DNA of 36,907 nt, from NCBI GenBank assembly GCA_000514715.1, contig AZWL01000043.1:133-37039 (forward strand), in the 5' to 3' direction. Made by a program: the position numbers and the translations under genes. The stretch comes from Streptomyces sp. CNH099 (GTDB taxonomy: Bacteria > Actinomycetota > Actinomycetes > Streptomycetales > Streptomycetaceae). Positions 21,934 to 30,459 of the stretch are shown in pieces. The first letter of the stretch is position 1. The number at the start of each line of letters is the position of its first letter. The notes beneath the pieces are model-generated. The model had not been told where the DNA came from and did not search any database. It was given only the letters and a program-made list of their open reading frames with translations.

Positions 21934-24900
21934 ATGTCCGAGCACAGCCACGCTGACTACGCGGCCGGCCACCCGGCCGCCGCAGCCGACGCAGCAGCCC
22001 GGCCCGGGGCCGCCTCCGAGGGCGCCGCCGGCCCCGGCGGTGCCCCCGCCTACCCGCGGCACGTCGTCACCGCCGTGCTCGTCTCGCACGACGGCGAGCG
22101 GTGGCTGCCCGACGCGCTCGCCGCGCTCACGGCGCAGGAACGCCCCGTGCAGAACGTCATCGCCGCCGACACCGGCAGCGCCGACGGCTCCGCCCGCATC
22201 CTCACCGAAGCCCTCGGCGCCGAGCGCGTGCTCCACCTCGCCCGCCGCACCGGCTTCGGCACCGCGGCCGCCGAGGCCGCGCGCACCGCGGGCGTGCCCA
22301 CCACCGACCAACTGCCGTACCTGCGCCGCCCCAGCGGCTGGGACCCCGTCAGCCGCAGCTGGCGCGACGACGCGTACGACATGCCGGAGTTCCCGCACGG
22401 CGAGCCCGTGCAGTGGCTGTGGCTGCTGCACGACGACTGCGCCGCCGAGCCCGACGCGCTCGCCGCCATGCTCCGCCTCGCCGACGACATGCCCTCCGCC
22501 GCCATCATCGGCCCCAAGCTGCGCGGCTGGTACGACCGCAGGCAGCTGCTGGAGGCCGGCGTCTCCATCGCCCACAGCGGCCGCCGCTGGACCGGCATCG
22601 ACCGCCGCGAGCAGGACCAGGGCCAGCACGACGGCAGCCGCGACGTGCTGTCCGTCTCCACCGCCGGCATGCTCGTCCGCCGCGACGTCTTCGAGCAACT
22701 CGGCGGCTTCGACGCCCGGCTGCCCCTCATGCGCGACGACGTCGACCTGTGCTGGCGCGCCCACAAGGCCGGCCACCGCGTCGTCGTCCAGCCCGACGCC
22801 GTCATGCGCCACGCCGAGGCCGCCGCCCGCGAGCGGCGCTCCATCGACTGCATCGGCAGGTCCGGGCAGACCGCGAAGGGCGCGAGCCCGCACCGCGTCG
22901 ACAAGGCCGGCGCCGCCTACACCCTCCTCGTCAACTGCAGCACGGCGGCCCTGCCGTACGTCGCCTTCCGGCTCGTCCTCGGCACCCTGCTGCGCACGCT
23001 GGCCTACCTCGTCGGCAAGGTCCCGCGCCAGGCCCTCGACGAGGTCGCCGGCCTCGGCGCCGTGCTGCTGCGCCCGCACCGCGTCGCCGCCGCCCGCCGC
23101 CGGCGCGGCAACCTCTCCGGAAAGGCAGCGGTCCCGCCCCGCGACCTCAAACCCCTCTTCCCCGGCCGCGGCGCGACCGTACGCGCCACCGTCGAGCAGG
23201 TGCTCAACAACTTCAGCGGCCGCTCAGAACCCGAGCTGTCCGGCGGCGGCCGGCACGGCAGCGCCGTCGAGACCGGCCCCGGCGACGAGGACGCCGACTT
23301 CCTCGAAGTCGAGCAGTTCGCCCGGCTGAAGCGGGTGGCGCGCAAGCCGGGACCGGTGCTCTTCGGCGTCCTGCTGCTCGTCTCGCTCATCGCCTGCCGC
23401 GAGTTGATCGGCGGCGGCTCCCTCATCGGCGGCGCGCTGCTGCCCGCCCCCGCCGGCGCCGGCGACCTCTGGTCGTCGTACGCCGACTCCTGGCACCCCG
23501 TCGGCACCGGCGGCACCCAGGACGCGCCGCCCTACCTGGCGTTCCTCGCCGCCCTCGGCACGGTCCTCTTCGGCAGCACCAACGCCGCGCTGACCCTGCT
23601 GCTCGTCTGCTCGGTGCCGCTGGCCGGCTTCACCGCGTACTTCGCCTCCCGGCCGCTCGTCGGCTCCCGGCTGCTGCGCGCCTGGGGCAGCGTCGCGTAC
23701 GCGTTCCTGCCCGCCGCCACCGGCGCGCTCGCCGCCGGCCGCATCGGCACCGCGGTGCTCGCCGTGCTGCTGCCGCTCCTCGCCCGCGCCGCCGTCGCCG
23801 CGAGCGGGCTGCGCGGCCGGGCGAGCTGGCGCGGCGCCTGGGCGTACGCGCTGCTGCTGACCGTCACCACCGCCTTCACGCCCGTCGTGTGGCCGCTGGC
23901 CGGCTGCCTGGCCGCCGCGCTGTTCGCCTGGACCGTCGTGCGCGGCGAGCGCCCCGCCGGCCTGGCCGTCCGCCACCTGGCCGTCCTGGTGACCCCCGTG
24001 GTGCTGCTCGCGCCCTGGTCGCTGGAGCTGCTCACGGCACCCTCCCGCTTCTTCACCGAGGCCGGGCTGGAGACCGCCGCCACCGACGCGACGCCGCTCG
24101 GCCTGCTGCTCGCCTCGCCCGGCGGCCCCAACGCCGGCGGCGGCGTGCTGCTCGCCGGCGTCGTGCTCGCCGCGCTGGCCGCCCTGCTGCGCTCCGGCCG
24201 CGCGCTGCCGGTCCGGGCGGCCTGGGCCGTCGCCGCCGTCGCCGGGCTGTTCGCCGCGGCCGGCGCGGGCGACGGCTGGACCGGCCCGCAGACCCTCGTC
24301 TACGGGCTCGCGCTGCTGACCGCCGCCGCCATCGGCGCCGACGGCGCCCGCCAGCGCGTCGCCGAGCAGTCCTTCGGCTGGCGGCAGCCGGCCGCGGTGC
24401 TCGTCGCCGCCGCCTGCGCCATCGGGCCGCTGGTGCTGGCCGCCGGGTGGATGTGGGACGGCGCCGAAGGACCGCTGCGGCGCGGCGGCGCCGACCAGGT
24501 GCCGGCGTTCGTCGCCGAGGAGAGCCGCACGCCCGACCAGCCCCGCACCCTGGTCGTCGGCGGGACGGCCGGCAAGGTCGAGTACATGCTCGTCCGCGGC
24601 GCCGGCGCCCGCCTCGGCGACGCCGAACTGGCCGCGGCCGGCGGCGGCAACGCCCGGCTCTCCGGCATCGTCGCCGGGCTCGTCGCCGGCTCCGGCGCCG
24701 ACCAGTCGACGGAGCTGGGCGAGTACGCCGTGCGCTACGTGCTCGTACGCAACGACGCCCCGCGCGCGTTCCGCCGCGTGCTCGACGCCACCCCCGGCCT
24801 GACCCGGCTCAGCCAGCAGGACGGCGGCGCGCTCTGGCGCGTCGACGCCCGGGTCTCCCGGGCCACCGTGGTCGCCGCCGGGTCCGAGGACGGGCAGGAC

Positions 24901-25773
24901 GGTGCCGCCGCGGAGCCGGTGCCCGTGGCCGCCGGGCCCGTCGAGGTGCACACGGAACTCAAGGAGGGCCCCGAGGGCCGGGTGCTGCGGCTCGCGGACG
25001 CGGCGAGCGCCGGGTGGCAGGCCACCCTCGACGGCGAGCCGCTGGAGGCGACGACGGTCGACGGCTGGGCGCAGGGCTTCGAGCTGCCCGCCGCCGGCGG
25101 CCGGCTGGACGTCACGTACGACACCGCCGTGACGCACACGGCGTGGACCTGGGCGCGCGGCGCGGCGCTGCTCGTCGTGCTGGTGCTGGCGCTGCCCGGG
25201 CGGCGGCGCGACGTCGACGACGACCTGCCGGACGCCGCGGCGCCCGCGGTGCCGGCGCAGGCGCTGGCGGGCGACGGGCGCCGTGCGCGGCGGCTGCGGG
25301 CGGCGGCCGCCGCGGCGGAGGCCGAGGGCGGCAGGACCGGGGCGCCCGAGGGCGCGGAGCCGCCCCCGCCGGGCGCCGTGCCCGAGCCGCCCGCGATGCC
25401 GCCGGGGCCGCCGGACGCCGCGCCGGGCGTCCCCGAGGAGCAGCCGGCCTGGGCCGCGGCGCCGGTGCCGGGCGCCGGGCAGGGCGAGCAGGGGTACGGG
25501 GACCCGGCCGTCGCCGACCCGTACGCGGCCCCGCCGCAGGGCTACGAGTGGCACGGCGCCGGCTACGGGCAGCAGTACGGCGGCACGCCGTACGAGGCGC
25601 CCTACGAGCCGCAGTACGACGCCGGCGCGTACGCGAACGAACAGCAGCGGCCCGGGCCGGGCTACGGCACCGGCGAGCAGGACCCGTACGGCACAGGCCA
25701 GTACGCCGACCCGTACTACGACCAGCAGACCTACGGCGCGGGCGCCGAGCGGGACGGGAGCGACAACGCGTGA
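21934..25773 (+). CDS. Large membrane glycosyltransferase (GT2 domain plus multi-helix region)
   Basis: A 1,279-residue protein. Residues 35-300 form a GT2 domain: VVTAVLVSHDGERWLPDAL, VIAADTGSADGSA, WLWLLHDDC (DD near 165), and LMRDDVDLCWRAHKAGH near 266. About ten to twelve membrane helices follow (from about 340 to 860), then an extracytoplasmic beta-rich part, a last helix (ARGAALLVVLVLALPG), and a long Pro/Tyr/Gln/Gly-rich cytoplasmic tail with YG/PY repeats. The design suggests sugar transfer plus membrane handling of a glycan; substrate unknown. The ATG at 21934 (MSEHSHADY) is preferred since homologues start similarly; GTG at 21901 overlaps GGGAGG and would add 11 residues. Its stop overlaps the next start. 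Confidence 0.88.
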   Translation: MSEHSHADYAAGHPAAAADAAARPGAASEGAAGPGGAPAYPRHVVTAVLVSHDGERWLPDALAALTAQERPVQNVIAADTGSADGSARILTEALGAERVLHLARRTGFGTAAAEAARTAGVPTTDQLPYLRRPSGWDPVSRSWRDDAYDMPEFPHGEPVQWLWLLHDDCAAEPDALAAMLRLADDMPSAAIIGPKLRGWYDRRQLLEAGVSIAHSGRRWTGIDRREQDQGQHDGSRDVLSVSTAGMLVRRDVFEQLGGFDARLPLMRDDVDLCWRAHKAGHRVVVQPDAVMRHAEAAARERRSIDCIGRSGQTAKGASPHRVDKAGAAYTLLVNCSTAALPYVAFRLVLGTLLRTLAYLVGKVPRQALDEVAGLGAVLLRPHRVAAARRRRGNLSGKAAVPPRDLKPLFPGRGATVRATVEQVLNNFSGRSEPELSGGGRHGSAVETGPGDEDADFLEVEQFARLKRVARKPGPVLFGVLLLVSLIACRELIGGGSLIGGALLPAPAGAGDLWSSYADSWHPVGTGGTQDAPPYLAFLAALGTVLFGSTNAALTLLLVCSVPLAGFTAYFASRPLVGSRLLRAWGSVAYAFLPAATGALAAGRIGTAVLAVLLPLLARAAVAASGLRGRASWRGAWAYALLLTVTTAFTPVVWPLAGCLAAALFAWTVVRGERPAGLAVRHLAVLVTPVVLLAPWSLELLTAPSRFFTEAGLETAATDATPLGLLLASPGGPNAGGGVLLAGVVLAALAALLRSGRALPVRAAWAVAAVAGLFAAAGAGDGWTGPQTLVYGLALLTAAAIGADGARQRVAEQSFGWRQPAAVLVAAACAIGPLVLAAGWMWDGAEGPLRRGGADQVPAFVAEESRTPDQPRTLVVGGTAGKVEYMLVRGAGARLGDAELAAAGGGNARLSGIVAGLVAGSGADQSTELGEYAVRYVLVRNDAPRAFRRVLDATPGLTRLSQQDGGALWRVDARVSRATVVAAGSEDGQDGAAAEPVPVAAGPVEVHTELKEGPEGRVLRLADAASAGWQATLDGEPLEATTVDGWAQGFELPAAGGRLDVTYDTAVTHTAWTWARGAALLVVLVLALPGRRRDVDDDLPDAAAPAVPAQALAGDGRRARRLRAAAAAAEAEGGRTGAPEGAEPPPPGAVPEPPAMPPGPPDAAPGVPEEQPAWAAAPVPGAGQGEQGYGDPAVADPYAAPPQGYEWHGAGYGQQYGGTPYEAPYEPQYDAGAYANEQQRPGPGYGTGEQDPYGTGQYADPYYDQQTYGAGAERDGSDNA

Positions 25774-27296
25774 AGACCGGCCCCCTCTCCCTGATCGCCG
25801 CCGCGGCCGCGCTCGCCGTCACCGCCGGCGTCGCCACGCTCACCGTCCCCGACGACGCGGCGGACGGCGCCGGGCCCGCGACCGCCGCGGACCGTATCGC
25901 CGTCGAGCGCACCACGCTGCTGTGCCCGCGGCCGGCCGACACGGAGCTCGGCGAGACGACGTACACCTCGTTCACGCCCGCGGGCGAGGACGGCGAGGGC
26001 ACCGCCGAACTGCTCCCCGCCGCCACGGAGTCCGAGGCGGCCGACGAGGGCGAGCAGCAGGACGACAAGAAGGACAAGAAGGACAAGAAGGGTGACGCCC
26101 CCGACCCCGTCGCCCCGCTGAAGCGCGCCGGCACGCCCGTCGCCGCCACCACCGACGAGGCCGGCGCCCCCGCGCTCGTCGGCACCGCCGAGGGCGCCTT
26201 CGCCCCCGGCTGGAGCGTGCAGCAGACGACCCTCGTCACCGCCGGCGACGGCCGCGGCCTGGCCGGCGCGCGGTGCACGGCGCCGGACAGCGAGTTCTGG
26301 TTCGCCGGCGCCAGCACGATCGACGAGCGCCGCGACTACGTCCAGCTGACCAACCCCGACGACAAGGCCGCCGTCGTCGACCTGGAGCTGTTCGACAAGG
26401 ACGGCCCGGTCGACAGCGAGACCGGCGACGGCATCCAGGTTCCGGCCCGCTCCAGCGTCTCGGTGCTGCTGTCGACGATCTCCGAGGAGCCGTCGATCAA
26501 CCTCGCGCTGCACGTCGCCGCCCGCTCCGGCCGGGTCGGCGCCGCCGTGCACGCCGCCGACGAGCAGCTCGGCGGCGACTGGCTCCAGCCCGTCTCCGAG
26601 CCCGCCCCGAGCGCGGTCCTCCCCGGCATCCCGGGCGACGCCACCTCCGTGCAGCTGGTCGTCCACGTCCCGGGCGAGGACGACGCCGACCTGGCCGTGC
26701 GGCTCGCCGGCCCCAACGGCTCGATCACCCCCGCCGGCTACGAGTCGGTGCACGCCAAGAGCGGCATGACGACGTCGATCGACATGCAGAAGCTCACCAA
26801 GGGCGAGACGGGTTCGCTGATCCTGGAGCCGGAGGACGGCAGCACGGCCCCGGTCGTCGCCGCCCTGCGCGTGACCCGCGGCGAGGGCGGCGAGCAGGAG
26901 ATGGCGTTCGTCCCCGCCGCGGCCCCGGTCGAGGAGCGCACCACGGCCTCCGGCAACCGGCCGAAGGACGCGCGCCTGTCCCTCGCCGCCCCCGGCAAGG
27001 CCGTCGAGGTCAGGGTGACCGCGTCGCCGGGCAGCGAGGACGGCGAGCCGGCGGAGGAGACGCACACGGTCAAGCCCGGCACCACGCTCACGGTCAAGCC
27101 CCCGAAGACGTCCGGCACGAAGGGCACTTTCGCCCTCACCGTGGAACGCCTCTCCGGCGGCCCGCTCTACGCCTCGCGCACGCTGCGGCAGGAGGAGGGC
27201 GGCATCCCGATGTTCACGATCCAGACCCTCCCGGACGACAAGGGCATGGTCGAAGTCCCGGACGCCGAGCAGGACCTGGACGTGCTGGTGGACTGA
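25770..27296 (+). CDS. Secreted DUF5719 family protein
   Basis: A 508-residue protein starting at a GTG that overlaps the glycosyltransferase stop (GTGA), so translation is coupled. The N-terminus (MKTGPLSLIAAAAALAVTAGVATLTV) is a signal peptide or anchor. Then come a cysteine (TLLCPRP), an acidic/Lys-rich low-complexity stretch (DDKKDKKDKKGD, around residue 100), and repeated beta-sandwich-like segments (RRDYVQLTNPDDKAAVVDLELFD, ARSSVSVLLSTISEEPSINLALHVAAR). This is the actinobacterial DUF5719 family, consistently paired with the preceding glycosyltransferase. Its function is unknown; coupling suggests it is the extracytoplasmic partner of that enzyme (inference). Confidence 0.88.
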   Translation: MKTGPLSLIAAAAALAVTAGVATLTVPDDAADGAGPATAADRIAVERTTLLCPRPADTELGETTYTSFTPAGEDGEGTAELLPAATESEAADEGEQQDDKKDKKDKKGDAPDPVAPLKRAGTPVAATTDEAGAPALVGTAEGAFAPGWSVQQTTLVTAGDGRGLAGARCTAPDSEFWFAGASTIDERRDYVQLTNPDDKAAVVDLELFDKDGPVDSETGDGIQVPARSSVSVLLSTISEEPSINLALHVAARSGRVGAAVHAADEQLGGDWLQPVSEPAPSAVLPGIPGDATSVQLVVHVPGEDDADLAVRLAGPNGSITPAGYESVHAKSGMTTSIDMQKLTKGETGSLILEPEDGSTAPVVAALRVTRGEGGEQEMAFVPAAAPVEERTTASGNRPKDARLSLAAPGKAVEVRVTASPGSEDGEPAEETHTVKPGTTLTVKPPKTSGTKGTFALTVERLSGGPLYASRTLRQEEGGIPMFTIQTLPDDKGMVEVPDAEQDLDVLVD

Positions 27297-27319
27297 GCCG
27301 GCCGGCGCGCGGGCCGCAG

Positions 27320-27784
27320 TCAGTCCTGGCCGTAGTGCGGATCGACCGACTCCGGGGCGACGCCGAGGAGTTCGGCGACCTGTTCGACGATCACCTCGTG
27401 GACCAGCAGCGCCCGCTCGTCGCGGTTCTTCGTACGGATCTCGACCGGGCGGCGGTAGACGACGATGCGGTCCGGCCGCCCGCCGCCCGTGACGAGCCTG
27501 CCGAGGGGCACCCCGCCGTCGTCCTCCCAGCCGGCGGGAGCGCTGCCGCCGCCCGGGACGTCGAGGACGGCGAACTCGACGCCGGAGAGCTGCGGCCAGC
27601 GGCGCTCCAGGCGGGTGGCGGACTCGTGCACCAGGTCGACGAAGGCGTCCGAGCGGCTCACCGCCAGCGGCACCTGGGGCGGCGCCACGGGGCCGCGCAT
27701 GCCGCGACCGTGGCGGTCACGGGTGCGCCCGCGCGGCCGCGGCGGGGGCCCGGGGGGCGGTGCCGGTCGTTCTGTGTGCTCCAT
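27320..27784 (-). CDS. Metallopeptidase-family (zincin-like) protein with altered HExxH motif
   Basis: A 154-residue protein of the actinobacterial family represented, as I recall, by M. tuberculosis Rv3259. After a Pro/Arg-rich start (RPAPPPGPPPRPRGR) it shows SDAFVDLVHESATRLERRWPQLSGVEFAVLDVP, then GRPDRIVVYRRPVEIRTKNRDERALLVHEVIVEQVAELLG. In canonical members the helix carries HExxH; here it reads HEVIVEQ (His129, Glu130, Glu134), so the second His is absent and a different metal site, or none, is likely. ATG at 27784 is chosen; upstream sequence reads as non-coding. It is convergent with DUF5719 and divergent from DUF3499. Confidence 0.82.
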   Translation of the reverse strand: MEHTERPAPPPGPPPRPRGRTRDRHGRGMRGPVAPPQVPLAVSRSDAFVDLVHESATRLERRWPQLSGVEFAVLDVPGGGSAPAGWEDDGGVPLGRLVTGGGRPDRIVVYRRPVEIRTKNRDERALLVHEVIVEQVAELLGVAPESVDPHYGQD

Positions 27785-28100
27785 CACCGACGAGCGTAGC
27801 TCTCGCCGGGCCCGCCGCAGACCATCCGCGGGCAACCCCGGGAATGTCGTGAAGTGAGCGGTCGGCGGTGGAATCGGCCCGGGGATGAGCGGGCCGACGT
27901 CCGCCGAAACCGGTGGGATTGGCACGATTTGCAGCGAGGGCTGATCACTTGCAACGTCGTGCGGGCCCGCGATGTGACCGACGTCGCAGGTCAACTCGGC
28001 CACACGCGACCGGCTTCGCACCGGACGGCGGGCGACACGGGTGGGTGACGCGATGGCGAGTCGTCGCGGCCCGCTCAGGAGTGCGGTACCGTCCAACGTC
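27785..28100. other. Divergent intergenic region between metallopeptidase-like gene and DUF3499
   Basis: These 316 nt hold no convincing gene. The part from 27840 to 27980 is less GC-rich (GTGGGATTGGCACGATTTGC), as expected for promoters. The only specific signal I can place is TACCGT at 28087-28092, serving DUF3499. Confidence 0.5.
28087..28092 (+). promoter_or_regulatory. -10 element placing a leaderless start for DUF3499
   Basis: TACCGT lies 8 nt before the GTG at 28101, with no ribosome-binding site. If used, codons upstream of 28101 are promoter DNA, not protein. Confidence 0.45.
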
Positions 28101-28508
28101 GTGAGCCCTGTACGTCGCTGTTCGCGCACCGCCTGCGGCCGTGCCGCCGTGGCGACGCTCACCTACGTCTACGCCGACTCCACGGCCGTCCTCGGCCCCC
28201 TCGCGACGTACGCGGAACCGCACTGCTACGACCTGTGCACGGAGCACTCCGAGCGGCTCACCGCCCCGCGCGGCTGGGAGGTCGTCCGGCTCGCGGTCCC
28301 CTCCGGCCCCGCGCGGCCCAGCGGCGACGACCTGGAGGCCCTGGCCAACGCCGTACGCGAGGCCGCCCGCCCGCCCCGCCCCGCCGCCGACGGCGACGGC
28401 ATGGCCGGCGCCGCCCCGCGCGCCGCCGCCCCCGGCGGCCGGGACGCGGATCCCATGGAGGTCGCCCGCCGCGCCCACCTGCGGGTCCTCCGCTCCCCGG
28501 AGGGCTGA
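28101..28508 (+). CDS. DUF3499 family protein (putative zinc-ribbon)
   Basis: A 135-residue protein. The conserved part is MSPVRRCSRTACGRAAVATLTYVYADSTAVLGPLATYAEPHCYDLC; Cys7, Cys12 and the later HCYDLC/EH cluster look like a zinc-binding ribbon. The C-terminal third is Ala/Pro-rich and variable, ending RAHLRVLRSPEG. Function unknown; the family (M. tuberculosis Rv3258c as recalled) is next to manB throughout actinobacteria. The GTG at 28101 is preferred because mycobacterial homologues begin at the RRCSR segment and a leaderless promoter fits; ATG at 28053 would add 16 residues (MASRRGPL...). Confidence 0.82.
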   Translation: MSPVRRCSRTACGRAAVATLTYVYADSTAVLGPLATYAEPHCYDLCTEHSERLTAPRGWEVVRLAVPSGPARPSGDDLEALANAVREAARPPRPAADGDGMAGAAPRAAAPGGRDADPMEVARRAHLRVLRSPEG

Positions 28509-28559
28509 CCGCCGCGGCGCCCCCGGCGGCCCGGGACGGCGCGTGCCCACCCCATCGCG

Positions 28560-28565
28560 TACTGT
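28560..28565 (+). promoter_or_regulatory. Candidate -10 element for manB
   Basis: TACTGT, 34 nt before the GTG start; the short leader then carries AAGGGCGG as ribosome-binding site. The -35 is not clear. Confidence 0.4.
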
Positions 28566-28599
28566 GCAAGCCTCAGCAGCGTGCGAAGGGCGGTAAACC

Positions 28600-29958
28600 G
28601 TGACCGATCTCTCGACGATCGTGAAGGCGTACGACGTACGCGGCGTCTTCCCCGAGCAGCTCGACGAGCCGCTCGTCGAGCTCTTCGGCGCCGCCTTCAC
28701 CGAGACCACCGGCGCCGGCAGGATCGTCGTCGGCCACGACATGCGCCCCTCGTCGCCCGCGCTGGCCGCCGCCTTCGCGCGCGGCGCCGTCGCCCGCGGC
28801 GCGGACGCCGTCCTCATCGGCCTGTGCTCCACCGACCAGCTGTACTTCGCCAGCGGCCATCTGGGCCTGCCCGGCGCCATGTTCACCGCCAGCCACAACC
28901 CCGCCCGGTACAACGGCATCAAGATGTGCCGCGCCGGCGCCGCCCCCGTCGGCCAGGACACCGGACTCGCCGAGATCCGCGCCAGGGTCGAGCGGTGGCA
29001 GGCCGAAGGCCCGCCCGCGCCGGTCGCCGGGCCCGGCACCGTCACCGAGACCGACCTCCTCGACGCCTACGCCGCCCACCTGCGCTCCCTGGTCGACCTC
29101 GGCGCCGTACGGCCGCTGAAGGTCGTCGTCGACGCCGGCAACGGCATGGCGGGCCACACCGTGCCCAGCGTCTTCGAGGGCCTGCCCGTCGACGTCGTCC
29201 CCCTGTACTTCGAGCTGGACGGCACCTTCCCCAACCACGAGGCCAACCCGCTCGATCCGAAGAACATCACCGACCTGCAGGCCGAGGTCCGCAAGACGGG
29301 CGCCGACGCCGGCCTCGCCTTCGACGGCGACGCCGACCGCTGCTTCGTGGTGGACGAGAAGGGCGACCCGGTCCCGCCGTCCGCGATCACCGCGCTGGTC
29401 GCCGCGCGCGAGCTGGCGCGCACCGGCGGTGGCACGGTCATCCACAACCTCATCACCTCCTGGTCCGTGCCCGAGGTCGTCAGGGAGAACGGCGGCACCC
29501 CCGTACGCACCCGCGTCGGCCACTCCTTCATCAAGGAGGAGATGGCCAGGACGGGCGCCATCTTCGGCGGCGAGCACTCCGCGCACTACTACTTCCGCGA
29601 CTTCTGGAACGCCGACACCGGCATGCTCGCCGCGCTGCACGTCCTCGCCGCGCTCGGCGGCCAGGACGGGCCGCTGTCGCAGCTCGTCGCCGCCTACGAC
29701 CGCTACGCGGCCTCCGGCGAGATCAACAGCACCGTCGCGGACCAGGCCGGCCGGCTCGCGGCGGTCCGGGCCGCGTACGCGGGGCGCGAGGGCGTCACGA
29801 TCGACGAGCTGGACGGGCTGACGGTCACCGGCGACGGCTGGTGGTTCAACCTGCGGGCGTCCAACACGGAGCCGCTGCTGCGGCTGAACGTGGAGGCGGG
29901 CGACACGGAGACGATGGCGCGCGTGCGGGACGAGGCGCTGGCGCTGGTACGGGGCTGA
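28600..29958 (+). CDS. manB: Phosphomannomutase / phosphoglucomutase
   Basis: A 452-residue alpha-D-phosphohexomutase that interconverts mannose-6-P and mannose-1-P. All four domain signatures are present: KAYDVRGVFPEQLDE at the start, the phosphoserine loop TASHNPARYNGIK (Ser98), the Mg2+ loop FDGDADR (Asp242/244/246), the sugar-binding GGEHSAHYYF, and the phosphate-binding RASNTEPLLRLNVEA near the end. Sugar loop and genome position next to manA favour phosphomannomutase (ManB; Rv3257c as recalled). The product feeds GDP-mannose synthesis for mannolipids and protein mannosylation. No GDP-mannose pyrophosphorylase gene is seen in this window. Confidence 0.94.
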   Translation: MTDLSTIVKAYDVRGVFPEQLDEPLVELFGAAFTETTGAGRIVVGHDMRPSSPALAAAFARGAVARGADAVLIGLCSTDQLYFASGHLGLPGAMFTASHNPARYNGIKMCRAGAAPVGQDTGLAEIRARVERWQAEGPPAPVAGPGTVTETDLLDAYAAHLRSLVDLGAVRPLKVVVDAGNGMAGHTVPSVFEGLPVDVVPLYFELDGTFPNHEANPLDPKNITDLQAEVRKTGADAGLAFDGDADRCFVVDEKGDPVPPSAITALVAARELARTGGGTVIHNLITSWSVPEVVRENGGTPVRTRVGHSFIKEEMARTGAIFGGEHSAHYYFRDFWNADTGMLAALHVLAALGGQDGPLSQLVAAYDRYAASGEINSTVADQAGRLAAVRAAYAGREGVTIDELDGLTVTGDGWWFNLRASNTEPLLRLNVEAGDTETMARVRDEALALVRG

Positions 29959-30056
29959 GCCGGCCGGGTCCGCCGCGCGGGGCCGGGGCGCGGCCCGCCG
30001 CAGCCCGGCGGGCCGGTCCGTCAGGGGCGCGATACCTGGAGAACGGGTCTTACCCC

Positions 30057-30104
30057 GCCCGCACGCCCCCGCCCGCACGCCCCCGCCCGCACGCCCCCGC
30101 CCGG
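30057..30104. repeat. 14-nt tandem repeat upstream of the Trm112 gene
   Basis: Three perfect copies of GCCCGCACGCCCCC (30057-30070, 30071-30084, 30085-30098) and a partial fourth. It lies in the 278-nt gap after manB, about 130 nt before the next gene. CGCCCGCACG recurs nearby. Confidence 0.85.
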
Positions 30105-30236
30105 CGCCACCGGCCCGCGCGGGGGCACGCCCGCACCCCCGGCGGTAGGCTGGCGGCTGCCGCCCGCACGCACAGCCGGGAACGGCCGGTGCGGCCGGGC
30201 GGCCCGCACCGCCGCAGCCAGCCGAAGGGGACGTAC

Positions 30237-30449
30237 ATGCCGGTCGACGCCAGCCTCCTGGAGATCCTCGCCTGCCCGGCGTGCCACGCCCCGCTGCGCG
30301 AGAGCAAGGACGGCGCGGCCGGCGACGGCGCCTCCGACGCCCCCGGCGAGCCCGAGCTGCGGTGCACCTCCGACACCTGCGGCCTCGTCTACCCCGTGCG
30401 CGACGAGATCCCCGTCCTGCTCGTGGACGAAGCCCGCCGCCCCGCCTAG
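30237..30449 (+). CDS. Trm112 family zinc-ribbon protein
   Basis: A 70-residue protein: LLEILACPACHAPL (Cys13, Cys16), a variable acidic insert, then LRCTSDTCGLVYPVRDEIPVLL (Cys43, Cys48). In eukaryotes Trm112 activates methyltransferases; in bacteria (YcaR type) the role is uncertain. GAAGGGG precedes ATG by six nt. A TAGGCT at 30146-30151 could be the -10. Only 10 nt separate it from the SIS gene and that gene 19 nt from manA, so the three are probably one operon. Confidence 0.9.
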   Translation: MPVDASLLEILACPACHAPLRESKDGAAGDGASDAPGEPELRCTSDTCGLVYPVRDEIPVLLVDEARRPA

Positions 30450-30459
30450 GCCCGCCGCC

